Positions 7,429 to 16,206 of a DNA stretch of 64,000 nt are shown one piece after another. Position 1 is the first letter of the stretch. Each line of letters begins with the position of its first letter. Source of the stretch: Tropicimonas_B omnivorans (lineage in GTDB: Bacteria > Pseudomonadota > Alphaproteobacteria > Rhodobacterales > Rhodobacteraceae). The position numbers and the translations under genes were made by a program. Where the stretch lies: contig NZ_JAVRHL010000001.1 in assembly GCF_031846565.1 (NCBI RefSeq), positions 186,001 through 250,000 of the forward strand, read 5' to 3'. The notes beneath the pieces are model-generated. The model saw only the letters and a program-made list of their open reading frames with translations, was not told where the DNA came from and did not search any database.

Positions 7429-7851
7429 ATGATCAAGGTAATGGGCGGAGCGATCCTGTCCGCGGTTCTGGCCTTCGGAGCCCTCGCACCGGCACCGGCC
7501 GCGGCGGACCAGAACGGACGGTCCATGCATCCCCTCCAGGAGGTCCTTCGCAAGAAGAACGGCACGTATGAGGAGGATCGGAAGCAACGCACCGAACGGC
7601 GCTGGAAGGACCATCGCGGCAATGAGGGCCGGCACCGCTACGACGGGCGGACGCACCGCATCCCCGCAAGCTGCATTCAACAGGTCGGCGGCCGCACGCT
7701 GGTGGGTCAGCGCTGCCTGACCCGCAACAGCGATCTGCGGACGGCATCCTTGCCGCGGAAATGTCAGACGAGCATCCCGGTCCGGGGCCGCGTGATGCCG
7801 GCCTGGTCGGTCAGCTGCCTCTCGAGGGAAGGCTACAGGTTTCAGGGTTGA
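7429..7851 (+). CDS. Basic, cysteine-containing secreted protein, 140 aa
   Basis: I start at ATG 7429 because AGGAG lies 7 bases upstream; an earlier ATG at 7414 has no such site. Residues 1-26 are a signal peptide ending in PAAAAD. The mature protein is rich in Arg, His and Lys in its first half (for example RRWKDHRGNEGRHRYDGR) and has four cysteines in the second half, spaced as two likely disulfide pairs. It is probably periplasmic. No family is recognised. A strong GC hairpin about 80 bp downstream probably ends its transcript. Confidence 0.65.
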   Translation: MIKVMGGAILSAVLAFGALAPAPAAADQNGRSMHPLQEVLRKKNGTYEEDRKQRTERRWKDHRGNEGRHRYDGRTHRIPASCIQQVGGRTLVGQRCLTRNSDLRTASLPRKCQTSIPVRGRVMPAWSVSCLSREGYRFQG

Positions 7852-7929
7852 GGCAGGCAAGCACCGCGATCTGTCCAGCGGTGCACCTGTCCAGCAGTGG
7901 CGTGAGAGCACGTACCCCGCTCTTGCGTC

Positions 7930-7954
7930 GGCGGGGGAGCTTCGGCTCCCCCGC
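7930..7954 (+). terminator. Strong GC hairpin with TTCG tetraloop
   Basis: GGCGGGGGAGC-TTCG-GCTCCCCCGCC is a perfect 11-bp stem between the basic secreted protein and rnhB. The T-rich tail is weak (ATCGATTC), so it may act as a factor-dependent or bidirectional terminator. Confidence 0.55.
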
Positions 7955-8075
7955 CATCGATTCGGGGAGGCCGTGTCCCGCGTCCCTCCACGGTTGGCCC
8001 ACACTGCCAGGCCATGACAGCCACGCGTCGCGGTGGGGGCTTGCCCGTCAGCCGCGTTTGCGCGACCGAGGGGAC

Positions 8076-8720
8076 ATGAGTGACGCGCCCTCCCTCCCCG
8101 ATCTTTCCTTCGAACGCGACGCCATCGCCCTCGGGGCCCGCCTCGTCGCGGGCGTGGACGAGGTGGGCCGCGGGCCGCTGGCCGGCCCCGTGACCGCAGC
8201 GGCCGTGGTCCTGGACCCGGACCGCCTGCCCGAGGGATTGAACGACAGCAAGAAGCTGACGGCGGCGCGCCGCGAGGCCCTTGCCGGCGCGATCCATGAC
8301 TGCGCTTCGGTGGCCATCGTTCATGTCGAGGTGGACGAGATCGACCGCATCAACATCCTGCGCGCCGCTCAACTCGCGATGCGGCTGGCCCTCTGCCAGC
8401 TCGCCCCGGCCCCCTGTCACGCGCTGATCGACGGGAACCTCCTGCCGGCCGACCTGCCCTGCCCCGCGCGGGCCGTGGTCAAGGGCGACGCGCTCTCCGC
8501 CTCCATCGCGGCGGCCTCGATCGTGGCCAAGGTGGCGCGCGACCGGCTGATGGTGGACTTGGCGCAACAGCATCCGGGCTATGGCTGGGAAACGAATGCG
8601 GGATACGGCACGAAGTGTCACCTCGATGCACTCCGAAATCTCGGCCCGACACCATTCCATAGACGTTCCTTTCGGCCAGTGCGCGATATCTTGTGCCAAG
8701 CCGAAAGCTTAAGGGTCTGA
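8076..8720 (+). CDS. rnhB: Ribonuclease HII
   Basis: 214 aa from ATG 8076, preceded by GAGGGG. It removes the RNA strand of RNA-DNA hybrids and single ribonucleotides embedded in DNA. Family signatures are visible: VAGVDEVGRGPLAGPV (residues about 22-37, with the catalytic Asp-Glu of DEVGRG), LNDSKKL, the third acidic residue in LIDGNLLP, and SIAAASIVAKVARD near the middle. Length is normal. It lies 93 bp upstream of ccrM; rnhB next to ccrM is a recurring arrangement in alphaproteobacteria. Confidence 0.96.
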   Translation: MSDAPSLPDLSFERDAIALGARLVAGVDEVGRGPLAGPVTAAAVVLDPDRLPEGLNDSKKLTAARREALAGAIHDCASVAIVHVEVDEIDRINILRAAQLAMRLALCQLAPAPCHALIDGNLLPADLPCPARAVVKGDALSASIAAASIVAKVARDRLMVDLAQQHPGYGWETNAGYGTKCHLDALRNLGPTPFHRRSFRPVRDILCQAESLRV

Positions 8721-8746
8721 TTAGAAAAAACTTTTGACCCCGATTC
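8709..8746 (+). promoter_or_regulatory. Possible ccrM control region (CtrA-like half sites and GANTC)
   Basis: TTAA at 8709 and TTAG at 8721 are separated by 8 bases, one more than the CtrA consensus TTAA-N7-TTAA, and a GATTC (GANTC) site, the CcrM target, lies at 8742. In Caulobacter the ccrM promoter carries both kinds of site. The match here is partial. Confidence 0.3.
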
Positions 8747-8813
8747 CCCTTTGCGGAATGCTGCCTCTCATCAATCAGGCGCCGATAAAAGAGCGCCGAC
8801 ACGAGGCAGAGAC

Positions 8814-9929
8814 ATGACAAACACGACCATCACGGCAGCCCGCTCGGGCGTGCCACGCGATACTATTCTCTCCGGCGACTGCATCGAGGCCATGCGCGGC
8901 CTTCCGGATGCCTCGGTCGATCTGGTCTTCGCCGACCCGCCCTACAATCTGCAGCTCAAGGGCACGCTTCATCGCCCCGACAATTCCCTCGTGGATGCGG
9001 TAGACGACGACTGGGACAGCTTCTCCTCGTTCCGCGCCTATGACGAGTTCACCTCCGCCTGGCTCGCCGAGGCGCGGCGCGTCCTGAAGCCGAACGGCGC
9101 CCTCTGGGTGATCGGCAGCTATCACAACATCTTCCGCGTCGGCGCGAAGCTCCAGGATGCCGGCTTCTGGATCCTGAACGACGTCGTCTGGCGCAAGTCG
9201 AACCCGATGCCCAACTTCCGCGGCAAGCGGCTGACCAATGCCCACGAGACGATGATCTGGGCCAGCCGCGGCGAAGGCTCCAAGTACACCTTCAACTACG
9301 AGGCGCTGAAGGCGCTGAACGAGGGCACGCAGATGCGGTCGGACTGGGTCCTGCCGATCTGCACCGGCCATGAGCGCCTGAAGGATGCCGAGGGGCAGAA
9401 GGCTCACCCGACCCAGAAGCCCGAGAGCCTGCTCTACCGCGTCATGGTCGGAACGACGAACGCGGGCGACGTGGTCCTCGATCCGTTCTTCGGCACCGGC
9501 ACCACGGGCGCCGTCGCCAAGGCCCTCGGCCGCTCCTGGATCGGGATCGAGCGCGAGGAAAGCTACCGCAAGATCGCCGAGGAACGGATTTCCCGCGTTC
9601 GGCGGCTCGAAGCGGGCGCCCTCGCCGTAACCCAGTCGAAACGCGCCGCGCCGCGCATTCCCTTCGGCCAGCTCGTCGAACGGGGTCTCCTGCGCCCCGG
9701 CGAGACCCTGACCTCGATGTCCGGCCAGCGCGCCGCGAAGGTCCGGGCCGACGGCACGCTCGTCGCGGATGACATGACGGGCTCGATCCACCAGGTCGGC
9801 GCCGCGCTCGAGGGCGCACCGTCCTGCAACGGCTGGACCTACTGGCACTTCCGCAAGGATGGTGCGCGCGTTCCGATCGACGTGCTGCGCCAGCAGATCA
9901 TCTCGGAGCTCGGGCCGCGCCCCAACTGA
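8814..9929 (+). CDS. ccrM: Cell-cycle DNA adenine methyltransferase CcrM (GANTC)
   Basis: 371 aa from ATG 8814 with GAGGCAGA upstream. N6-adenine methyltransferase of the beta class: the catalytic motif DPPYNLQL (residues about 40) comes before the AdoMet motif DPFFGTGTTGA (residues about 223-233). The C-terminal 80 residues, with SCNGWTYWHF, are the DNA-recognition extension that separates CcrM from shorter relatives such as HinfI methylase. It methylates the adenine in GANTC after replication and thereby times gene expression in alphaproteobacteria. The gene follows rnhB and is ended by a strong terminator that overlaps the 3' end of the convergent transporter gene. Confidence 0.96.
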   Translation: MTNTTITAARSGVPRDTILSGDCIEAMRGLPDASVDLVFADPPYNLQLKGTLHRPDNSLVDAVDDDWDSFSSFRAYDEFTSAWLAEARRVLKPNGALWVIGSYHNIFRVGAKLQDAGFWILNDVVWRKSNPMPNFRGKRLTNAHETMIWASRGEGSKYTFNYEALKALNEGTQMRSDWVLPICTGHERLKDAEGQKAHPTQKPESLLYRVMVGTTNAGDVVLDPFFGTGTTGAVAKALGRSWIGIEREESYRKIAEERISRVRRLEAGALAVTQSKRAAPRIPFGQLVERGLLRPGETLTSMSGQRAAKVRADGTLVADDMTGSIHQVGAALEGAPSCNGWTYWHFRKDGARVPIDVLRQQIISELGPRPN

Positions 9930-10020
9930 CGCCGCCCCGAGCCCTGACCCCCGACACTCAAAGCGTTCCGCCGGCGCCTGTAACCTGACCTCTCTCGAGA
10001 GAGGGGGCCGGCCCACCTCG

Positions 10021-10058
10021 CCCCGTCATCCTTCTGCCGGATGACGGGGCATTTTTTT
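10021..10058 (+). terminator. Rho-independent terminator of ccrM
   Basis: CCCCGTCATCC-TTCTGCC-GGATGACGGGG followed by CATTTTTTT: an 11-bp perfect stem and seven Ts on the plus strand. Its left arm contains the last codons and stop (10026) of the convergent DMT transporter. Confidence 0.92.
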
Positions 10059-10955
10059 GGCTGCGCGCCGCTCCCGGCGTCGGCGCAGCGCGGCCGGCAG
10101 GGTCGAGAGCATGGCCGCGGCGACGATGGCGCCCGCCCCCGCGAGGGACCACGGCCCCGGAAATGCGCCGAGGAGGACGACGTCGAAGGCAAGGGCCCAG
10201 ACGAGCCCCGAATATTCGAAGATCGCGAGGGTGGAGACCTGCGCCCGCGACTGCGCCTCGGTCGAGAAGATGTGCGCCGCACCGCCGAGCAGGCCCGTCA
10301 GCACCAGGAGCGCCATGGTCCCCGCGTCCGGCACCACCCAGCCGAGCGGAAGGGTCATGAGGCCGATGACTGACCCGGCGACGGTGAACCAGAAGGCGAT
10401 GGCGGGGCCGGATTCCGTCGCCGTCATGCCGCGGATATGCACGCGTACGAAAGCCGACGTCCCCGCAAAGGCGACGCCTGCGATGATCCCGTAGGTCGCA
10501 TCGTTCCCCGGCAGGGACATGGCGGGCCAGAGCATCAGGCCCACACCGGCGAAACCGAGGCCGATGGCCGCGAAATGCCGCGCGCCGACGGCCTCGCCGA
10601 GAAGCAGCCCCGCCAGCGGCAGCGCCATGACGGGCGCGAGATACCCGAGCGCCTGCGCATTCGCGAGGCTGAGCTGGGACAGGGCATAGAAATTCAGGCC
10701 CATCGCGGTGACGCCGATGGCCGCACGCTGCAGGTGAACGAGCGGCTTTCTCGTCCCGAGGGCGCGCGGGAACTGCCCCCGGATCATCGTGTAGATCGCG
10801 ATCGGGACCATTCCGACGAAGCACCGGAAGAAGATGATCTCCCCGAGAGGCACGCCGTCCGAGAGCAGTTGGACGATGGCACTCATCGTGGTGATCAGGA
10901 GGGTCGCGGTCAAAAACAGCGCGATCCCACGGGAGCTGGACGCGGCGGGTCTCAT
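10026..10955 (-). CDS. DMT-superfamily (EamA) membrane transporter
   Basis: 309 aa with about ten hydrophobic helices arranged as two EamA repeats of five, the layout of drug/metabolite transporters (for example ALFLTATLLITTMSAIVQ at the start and the VFALSQLSLANAQALGYLAPVMALPLAG region of the first repeat). The substrate cannot be deduced. The C-terminus is basic (RRRRERRAAKK) and is encoded partly by the ccrM terminator on the other strand. The ATG at 10955 fits the first helix. It is followed upstream by an SDR gene on the same strand 66 bp away; a small GC hairpin (11006-11020) lies in that gap. Confidence 0.85.
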   Translation of the reverse strand: MRPAASSSRGIALFLTATLLITTMSAIVQLLSDGVPLGEIIFFRCFVGMVPIAIYTMIRGQFPRALGTRKPLVHLQRAAIGVTAMGLNFYALSQLSLANAQALGYLAPVMALPLAGLLLGEAVGARHFAAIGLGFAGVGLMLWPAMSLPGNDATYGIIAGVAFAGTSAFVRVHIRGMTATESGPAIAFWFTVAGSVIGLMTLPLGWVVPDAGTMALLVLTGLLGGAAHIFSTEAQSRAQVSTLAIFEYSGLVWALAFDVVLLGAFPGPWSLAGAGAIVAAAMLSTLPAALRRRRERRAAKKMPRHPAEG

Positions 10956-11021
10956 GAACGCCAGCGCTACGCCCTTGCGCCGGGGGCCACAAGTGGACGC
11001 GGGAGGGCGAGACGCTCGCCG

Positions 11022-11876
11022 CTACCCGCCCCGCGAGAGCAAATCCGCAAGCCCCGCCCTGTAATCCGGGTAGAGCAGCGTCACGCCGAGTTCCCGCTTC
11101 ATCCGGTCGTTCCTCACGCGCTTGCTCTCTGCGTAAAAGGAACGGGCCATGGGGCTCATGTCCGCATCCTCGAACCGAACTTCGGGCGGCGTCGGCAGGC
11201 CGAGCAGCTCGGCGGCGTGGGCAATGACGTCCTGCGGCGGGGCGGGATCGTCGTCGCAGACGTTGAAGACGGTACTCGTCGTCCCGGCCGTCATCGACGC
11301 GTCCAGCACCTGCGCGATGTCCTCGACATGGATGCGGGAGAAGACCTGACCCTCCTTGACGATCCGCCGCGCCGTTCCGGCCCGCACCTTCTCGAACGGG
11401 CCGCGGGACGGCCCGTAGATCCCGGCGAGGCGAAAGATACGGAGCGGCCAGCCGCCCCGCTCCGCCGCCGCCCGCCATTCGGCCTCCGCCATCTTCCGAA
11501 AGGCGCCGCGCTTCGTCGATGGCGCGAGCGGGGTGTCCTCGTCCACCCAGTCTCCGCCATGATCGCCGTAGACCCCGGTCGTGGAGAGATAGCCGACCCA
11601 GTCCGGCGTCGCCGCCTCCAGCGCCCCGCCGATCTCGGCGAGAAAGGGATCGCCGGTCTCGCCCGGCGCGGCGGAGGCGAGGATATGCGTCGCCTCGGCG
11701 ATGTCAGCCGACAGGTCCGACGGCCACAGACGCGCCTCGACGCCCTCCGCTTCCAGCGCCTCCGCCTTGCCCTCGGAGCGGGTCGTTCCGATCACGCGCC
11801 AGCCCTTGGGCAGAAGCCGCGCCGACAGGGACCGGGCCGAGTAGCCGTGGCCGAGGGAGAGAAGTGTGCCGCTCAC
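11022..11876 (-). CDS. SDR-family NAD(P)-binding protein (YeeZ/epimerase-like)
   Basis: 284 aa from a GTG at 11876 that overlaps the stop of the DUF1810 gene (GTGA). The N-terminus LLSLGHGYSARSLSARL is a degenerate Rossmann glycine motif (GxGYxA) typical of the YeeZ/YbjT-like atypical SDR group. YLSTTGVYGDHGGDWVDE and FRLAGIYGPSRG match the catalytic-region and substrate-binding segments of extended SDR epimerases. The substrate is unknown. Translational coupling to DUF1810 suggests co-expression, not necessarily a shared pathway. Confidence 0.8.
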   Translation of the reverse strand: MSGTLLSLGHGYSARSLSARLLPKGWRVIGTTRSEGKAEALEAEGVEARLWPSDLSADIAEATHILASAAPGETGDPFLAEIGGALEAATPDWVGYLSTTGVYGDHGGDWVDEDTPLAPSTKRGAFRKMAEAEWRAAAERGGWPLRIFRLAGIYGPSRGPFEKVRAGTARRIVKEGQVFSRIHVEDIAQVLDASMTAGTTSTVFNVCDDDPAPPQDVIAHAAELLGLPTPPEVRFEDADMSPMARSFYAESKRVRNDRMKRELGVTLLYPDYRAGLADLLSRGG

Positions 11877-12283
11877 AGTCGGTCCAGCGTGGCCGGATCT
11901 TCGGCCCCCTCGTAGAAAGCATCGAGGATCCGCCGGAACACGGGCTCCCCCGGCGCCGCGGCGTGGAACAGCGTCGCGCAGGAGCGGACCTTCATGTCAT
12001 CCGGGCTACCCAGGATCTCCCGCGCCGGCGTCCCCGCATGGCTGAGCAGAAGCTCCGCGATGGCGCGGAGCCGCGGACCGAGGACCGGATGCCCGATATA
12101 GCTCTCCGCCTCGGAAACGTCGCGGATGCCATAGAGCTGCGCCGTCTCCGATTTGCCGAGGCCCTGGATCTGCGGGAAGACATACCAGATCCAGTGCGTC
12201 TCCTTCCTGCCGCGGGCGATCTCGCCGAGCGCCGTGTTGTAGTCCCGCGCCTGTGCCGCAAGGAACCTGTCCAGATCGCGCAT
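11873..12283 (-). CDS. DUF1810 family protein
   Basis: 136 aa. The pattern DLDRFLAAQ...YNTALGEIARGRKETHWIWYVFPQIQGLG is diagnostic of DUF1810 (PF08837), a family of small cytosolic proteins related to calpastatin-like annotations; no biochemical function is established. The motif THWIWYVFPQ (residues about 28-37) is fully conserved. Length is normal. It is the first gene of a two-gene unit with the SDR gene and is divergent from adenine deaminase, with 104 bp between start codons. Confidence 0.9.
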   Translation of the reverse strand: MRDLDRFLAAQARDYNTALGEIARGRKETHWIWYVFPQIQGLGKSETAQLYGIRDVSEAESYIGHPVLGPRLRAIAELLLSHAGTPAREILGSPDDMKVRSCATLFHAAAPGEPVFRRILDAFYEGAEDPATLDRL

Positions 12284-12387
12284 CGATCCCTCCTGTCCTA
12301 CTCGTGTGAGCGCATCTAGAAGGACGCGCCGCCGCGACCACCCGTAGCTGTCTTGCGGCTGTCATGCGAAGTCGACATGCTGCCGCA

Positions 12388-14193
12388 ATGACGCAAAATC
12401 CCCTCAAGAGCTGGGCCGACGCTGCCCCCACCCTCATCGCCGTCGCCGCGGGGCGGCAGCCGGCCGACATGGTCATCCGCGGCGGAACGTGGGTGAACGT
12501 GCATACGCGCGAGATCCTGCCGGGGCACGACATCGCCATTGCCGAAGGCCGCATCGCCTATGTCGGCGAGGACGCCTCCCACTGCACCGGCGAGGGGACC
12601 GAGGTTATCGAGGCGAACGGCCGCTACATGATCCCCGGCCTCTGCGACGCGCACATGCATGTCGAAAGCGGGATGCTCACCCCGGCGGAGTTCGCCGCTG
12701 CCGTGATCCCCCACGGCACCACGTCCATGTTCCACGACCCGCACGAGATCGCCAACGTGCTCGGGCTGGAGGGCGTGCGGCTGATGCATGACGAGAGTTT
12801 GCTCCAGCCGGTGAACATGTTTACCCAGATGCCCTCCTGCGCCCCGTCGGCGCCCGGCCTCGAGACGACGGGCCACGAGATCGGACCCGAGGACGTGGCG
12901 GAGGCGATGACCTGGCCCGGCATCGTCGGCCTCGGCGAAATGATGAACTTCCCCGGCGTATCGAACGCCGACCCGAAGATGCTGGCGGAGATCGCGGCGA
13001 CGCAGGCTTCCGGAAAGACGGTAGGCGGGCATTATGCCGCGCCCGCTCTCGGCCCCGCCTTCCATGCCTATGTCGCCGGCGGTCCGGCGGACGATCACGA
13101 GGGGACGCGCAAGGAAGACGCGATCATGCGCGCCCGGCAGGGAATGCGCGCGATGCTCCGCTTAGGCTCCGCCTGGTACGACGTGAAGGCCCAGATCACC
13201 GCGATCACCGAGGATGGCCTCGATCCCCGCGGCTTCATCCTCTGCACCGACGATTGCCATTCGGGCACGCTGGTGAACGACGGCCACATGAACCGCGTCG
13301 TGCGCCACGCCATCGCGTGCAGCTGCGATCCCGTCGTGGCGCTCCAGATGGCGACGCTGAACACGGCCTGCCACTTCGGGCTGGAGCGGGAAATCGGGTC
13401 GATCGCGCCGGGGCGCAGGGCGGACGTGATCCTGACGTCGGACCTCGAGACGCTGCCCATCGAGACGGTGATCGCGCGCGGCCGCGTCGTGGCCGAGGAC
13501 GGCGCCATCCTGTGCGAGTGCCCGCATCTCGACTGGCCGGACCATTCGCGCAGCACGGTCCGGCTTGCGCGGGGCCTGACGGCGGACGATTTCCGGCTGC
13601 CGGCCCCCGCCGGCGCGAACCGCGTCAGGGCCAACGTCATCGGCGTCGTGGAGAACCAGGCGCCGACCCGCGCGCTCACCGCCGACCTGCCCGTCCGGGA
13701 CGGCGCGGTGGAGGCGGAGGGGGACGTCTGCCACATCGCGCTCGTGGAGCGGCACAAGGCGACCGGCGATGTCTCGAACGCCTTCGTCTCCGGCTTCGGC
13801 TACACCGGATCGATCGCGCTGGCCTCCACCGTGGCCCATGACAGCCACCACATGATCGTCGTCGGCACCGACCGCGCGGAGATGGCACGCGCGGCGAACC
13901 GCCTCGGCGAGGTCGGCGGCGGAGTGACGCTCTGGCAGGACGGCGAGGAGAAGGCACTGGTCGAACTGCCGGTTGCGGGCCTCATGTCCGACAGCCCGGC
14001 GATCGACGTCGCGGCCAAGGCGCACAGGCTCGGACAGGCGATGGAAGCGGCGGGCTGCACGCTCAACAACGCCTTCATGCAGCATTCCCTTCTCGCCCTC
14101 GTGGTGATCCCGGAGCTGCGGATCAGTGACAAGGGCCTGATCGACGTCCGCAGCTTCGAACGGATAGACGTCCTGACGGGAGAGACTTCATGA
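12388..14193 (+). CDS. ade: Adenine deaminase
   Basis: 601 aa from ATG 12388 (MTQNPLKSW); an ATG eight codons earlier (12364) is also possible, as neither has a clear ribosome-binding site. It hydrolyses adenine to hypoxanthine and ammonia. Amidohydrolase features are visible: GLCDAHMHVES with the metal-binding HxH near residue 90, GTTSMFHDPHEIANV, and LCTDDCHSGTLVNDGHM with further metal ligands. The C-terminal adenine-deaminase domain contains GFGYTGSIALASTVAHDSHHMIVVG, split here by its conserved HDSHH core. It overlaps the AMP nucleosidase gene by four bases, so AMP can be turned into adenine and then hypoxanthine by two co-translated enzymes. Confidence 0.95.
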   Translation: MTQNPLKSWADAAPTLIAVAAGRQPADMVIRGGTWVNVHTREILPGHDIAIAEGRIAYVGEDASHCTGEGTEVIEANGRYMIPGLCDAHMHVESGMLTPAEFAAAVIPHGTTSMFHDPHEIANVLGLEGVRLMHDESLLQPVNMFTQMPSCAPSAPGLETTGHEIGPEDVAEAMTWPGIVGLGEMMNFPGVSNADPKMLAEIAATQASGKTVGGHYAAPALGPAFHAYVAGGPADDHEGTRKEDAIMRARQGMRAMLRLGSAWYDVKAQITAITEDGLDPRGFILCTDDCHSGTLVNDGHMNRVVRHAIACSCDPVVALQMATLNTACHFGLEREIGSIAPGRRADVILTSDLETLPIETVIARGRVVAEDGAILCECPHLDWPDHSRSTVRLARGLTADDFRLPAPAGANRVRANVIGVVENQAPTRALTADLPVRDGAVEAEGDVCHIALVERHKATGDVSNAFVSGFGYTGSIALASTVAHDSHHMIVVGTDRAEMARAANRLGEVGGGVTLWQDGEEKALVELPVAGLMSDSPAIDVAAKAHRLGQAMEAAGCTLNNAFMQHSLLALVVIPELRISDKGLIDVRSFERIDVLTGETS

Positions 14194-15686
14194 CCATGCC
14201 CGGCGCATTTCCGTCGAACACCCTGCCGGTGCACTCGCCGGACCAGGGCGAGCCCCGTTCCTATACCGATCCCGCCGAGGCGGTGGAGCGGCTCTGCGAA
14301 CTCTACGGCGAGGCCACGCATTTCCTTGCGAAGAGCTTCGCGGGCGCCATCACCGGCCCGACGCCGACCGCCCGGTTCCGGGCCTTCTACCCAGAGATCA
14401 GGCTGCGCACGACGACCTATGCCAAGGCGGACAGCCGCCTGGCCTTCGGGCATGTGGCCTCTCCCGGAACCTATTCGACCACGGTGACACGGCCCGACCT
14501 GTTCCGCGAATACCTCACCCAGCAGATCGGTTTCCTGATCCACAACCACGGCCAGCCCGTGATGATCGGACCCTCGACCACCCCGATCCCGATCCACTTC
14601 GCCGATGACGGGCAGGGCGCGCTTGCCGTGCCGCAGCAGGGCGCGCTCGATTTCCTCCTGCGGGACGTGTTCGACGTGCCGGACCTGACGACGACCCACG
14701 ACGACATCGTCAACGGCTTCAACGTCACCCACGAGGACGGCTCCGGCCCGCTCGCGCTCTTCACCGCGCAGCGGATCGACTATTCGCTGGCCCGGCTCTC
14801 GCACTATACCGCGACCACGCCGGACCATTTCCAGAACCATGTCCTCTTCACGAACTACCAGTTCTACATCGAGGAATTCGAGGTCTACGCCCGGCAGATG
14901 CTGCGCGATCCGAAGAGCGGGTACACCGCCTTCGTCGGCCCCGGCAATGTCGAGATCACAGATCCCGATGCGCCGCTGCCGGCGCCTGCGAAGATGCCGC
15001 AGATGCCGACCTACCATCTCAAGCGGGACGACCACGACGGGATCACGCTCGTGAATATCGGCGTCGGCCCCTCCAATGCGAAGACGGCGACGGACCATAT
15101 CGCCGTTCTGCGTCCCCATGCGTGGCTGATGGTCGGGCATTGCGCGGGGCTGAGGAACAGCCAGTCGCTCGGCGATTTCGTCCTCGCCCATGGCTACCTC
15201 CGGGAGGACCACGTCCTCGATGACGACCTGCCCGTCTGGATGCCGATCCCCGCGCTTGCGGAAATCCAGCAGGCGCTGGAGCAGGCCGTGGCGGAGGTCA
15301 CCGAACTGGAGGGGTTCGAGCTCAAGCGCATCATGCGCACCGGCACCGTGGCCACGATCGACAACCGCAACTGGGAGCTGCGCGATCAGTCCGGCCCTGT
15401 GCGGCGCCTGTCCCAGTCCCGCGCCGTGGCGCTCGACATGGAAAGCGCGACCATCGCGGCAAACGGGTTCCGCTTCCGGGTGCCCTACGGAACGCTCCTC
15501 TGCGTCTCCGACAAGCCCCTCCACGGGGAGCTGAAGCTGCCTGGCATGGCGTCCGACTTCTACAAGACGCAGGTCGCGCGGCACCTGCTCATCGGCATTC
15601 GCGCGATGGAGGTACTCCGCGGAATGCCGCTGGACCGCTTGCATTCCCGGAAACTGCGCAGTTTCGAGGAAACCGCGTTTCTTTGA
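14190..15686 (+). CDS. amn: AMP nucleosidase
   Basis: 498 aa; the ATG at 14190 lies in the stop of ade (ATGA), with a second ATG at 14196. It splits AMP into adenine and ribose 5-phosphate. The N-terminal AMP-nucleosidase domain (residues about 1-180) is followed by a phosphorylase-like domain with VNIGVGPSNAKTATDHIAVLRPH, LMVGHCAGLRNSQ and the LDMESATIAANGFRFRVPYG segment, whose Glu contacts the ribose as in nucleoside phosphorylases. Length is typical. Together with ade it forms an AMP-catabolic pair feeding hypoxanthine salvage and the pentose phosphate pathway. Confidence 0.95.
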   Translation: MTMPGAFPSNTLPVHSPDQGEPRSYTDPAEAVERLCELYGEATHFLAKSFAGAITGPTPTARFRAFYPEIRLRTTTYAKADSRLAFGHVASPGTYSTTVTRPDLFREYLTQQIGFLIHNHGQPVMIGPSTTPIPIHFADDGQGALAVPQQGALDFLLRDVFDVPDLTTTHDDIVNGFNVTHEDGSGPLALFTAQRIDYSLARLSHYTATTPDHFQNHVLFTNYQFYIEEFEVYARQMLRDPKSGYTAFVGPGNVEITDPDAPLPAPAKMPQMPTYHLKRDDHDGITLVNIGVGPSNAKTATDHIAVLRPHAWLMVGHCAGLRNSQSLGDFVLAHGYLREDHVLDDDLPVWMPIPALAEIQQALEQAVAEVTELEGFELKRIMRTGTVATIDNRNWELRDQSGPVRRLSQSRAVALDMESATIAANGFRFRVPYGTLLCVSDKPLHGELKLPGMASDFYKTQVARHLLIGIRAMEVLRGMPLDRLHSRKLRSFEETAFL

Positions 15687-15728
15687 GGCGCCTTAGGCCG
15701 GAATTCGCCCGCCCGGTTGCAATCGGCC

Positions 15729-15756
15729 TTGTTTTCTTGGGAAGTGCGACAATAGA
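15729..15756 (+). promoter_or_regulatory. Possible promoter of the HU gene
   Basis: TTGTTT at 15729 and AATAGA at 15751 with a 16-bp spacer, about 80 bp before the HU start. This is the best candidate in the 150-bp gap, which is less GC-rich than its surroundings. Read by eye only. Confidence 0.35.
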
Positions 15757-15836
15757 CATAACCAGCGACGCGGCAGCCGTTCTTTTGCCGCGCAAGCTAC
15801 AAAACAATCTACGGGCGACAACGAGGAGACCCCCAA

Positions 15837-16124
15837 ATGGCCAAACCGATGACCAAGGCGCAGCTCGTCAGCGCGATTGCGGAACGGATGGACACCGACA
15901 AGAAGACCGCCACCAGCGCGCTCGACACCATCACCGCGATCATCACCGACGAAGTGTCCGGCGGTGGCGCGGTGACCCTTCCCAACGTCGGGAAGATCTA
16001 TTGCCGCGAGCGCCCCGAGCGCATGGTCCGCAACCCGGCCACGGGCGAGCAGATCAAGAAGGACGCGGACAAGGTCGTGAAGATGACCATCGCCAAGGCG
16101 CTGAAGGAAAGCGTCAACGGCTGA
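15837..16124 (+). CDS. HU-family DNA-binding protein
   Basis: 95 aa, the standard length for HU/IHF proteins. The helical N-terminal half (MTKAQLVSAIAERM...KKTATSALDTITAIITDEV) and the beta-arm region (GGAVTLPNVGKIYCRERPERMVRNPATGE) follow the HU pattern, including RNPATGE, whose Arg-Asn-Pro sits at the tip of the DNA-intercalating arm. It compacts and bends DNA. Ribosome-binding site ACGAGGAGACC precedes the ATG. A strong terminator follows. I cannot say whether it is the main HU or a paralogue. Confidence 0.93.
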   Translation: MAKPMTKAQLVSAIAERMDTDKKTATSALDTITAIITDEVSGGGAVTLPNVGKIYCRERPERMVRNPATGEQIKKDADKVVKMTIAKALKESVNG

Positions 16125-16151
16125 TCAGGCCGCAACCTGTAGCCCGCTTTC

Positions 16152-16186
16152 ATGGCCTGCCGCGGGAACGTGGCGGGCCATTTTTC
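16152..16186 (+). terminator. Rho-independent terminator of the HU gene
   Basis: ATGGCCTGCC and GGCGGGCCAT pair (one T-G wobble) around a short loop and are followed by TTTTT on the plus strand, 28 bp after the HU stop. Confidence 0.88.
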
Positions 16187-16206
16187 TTTCCCCGAGGAGT
16201 CTTCCG

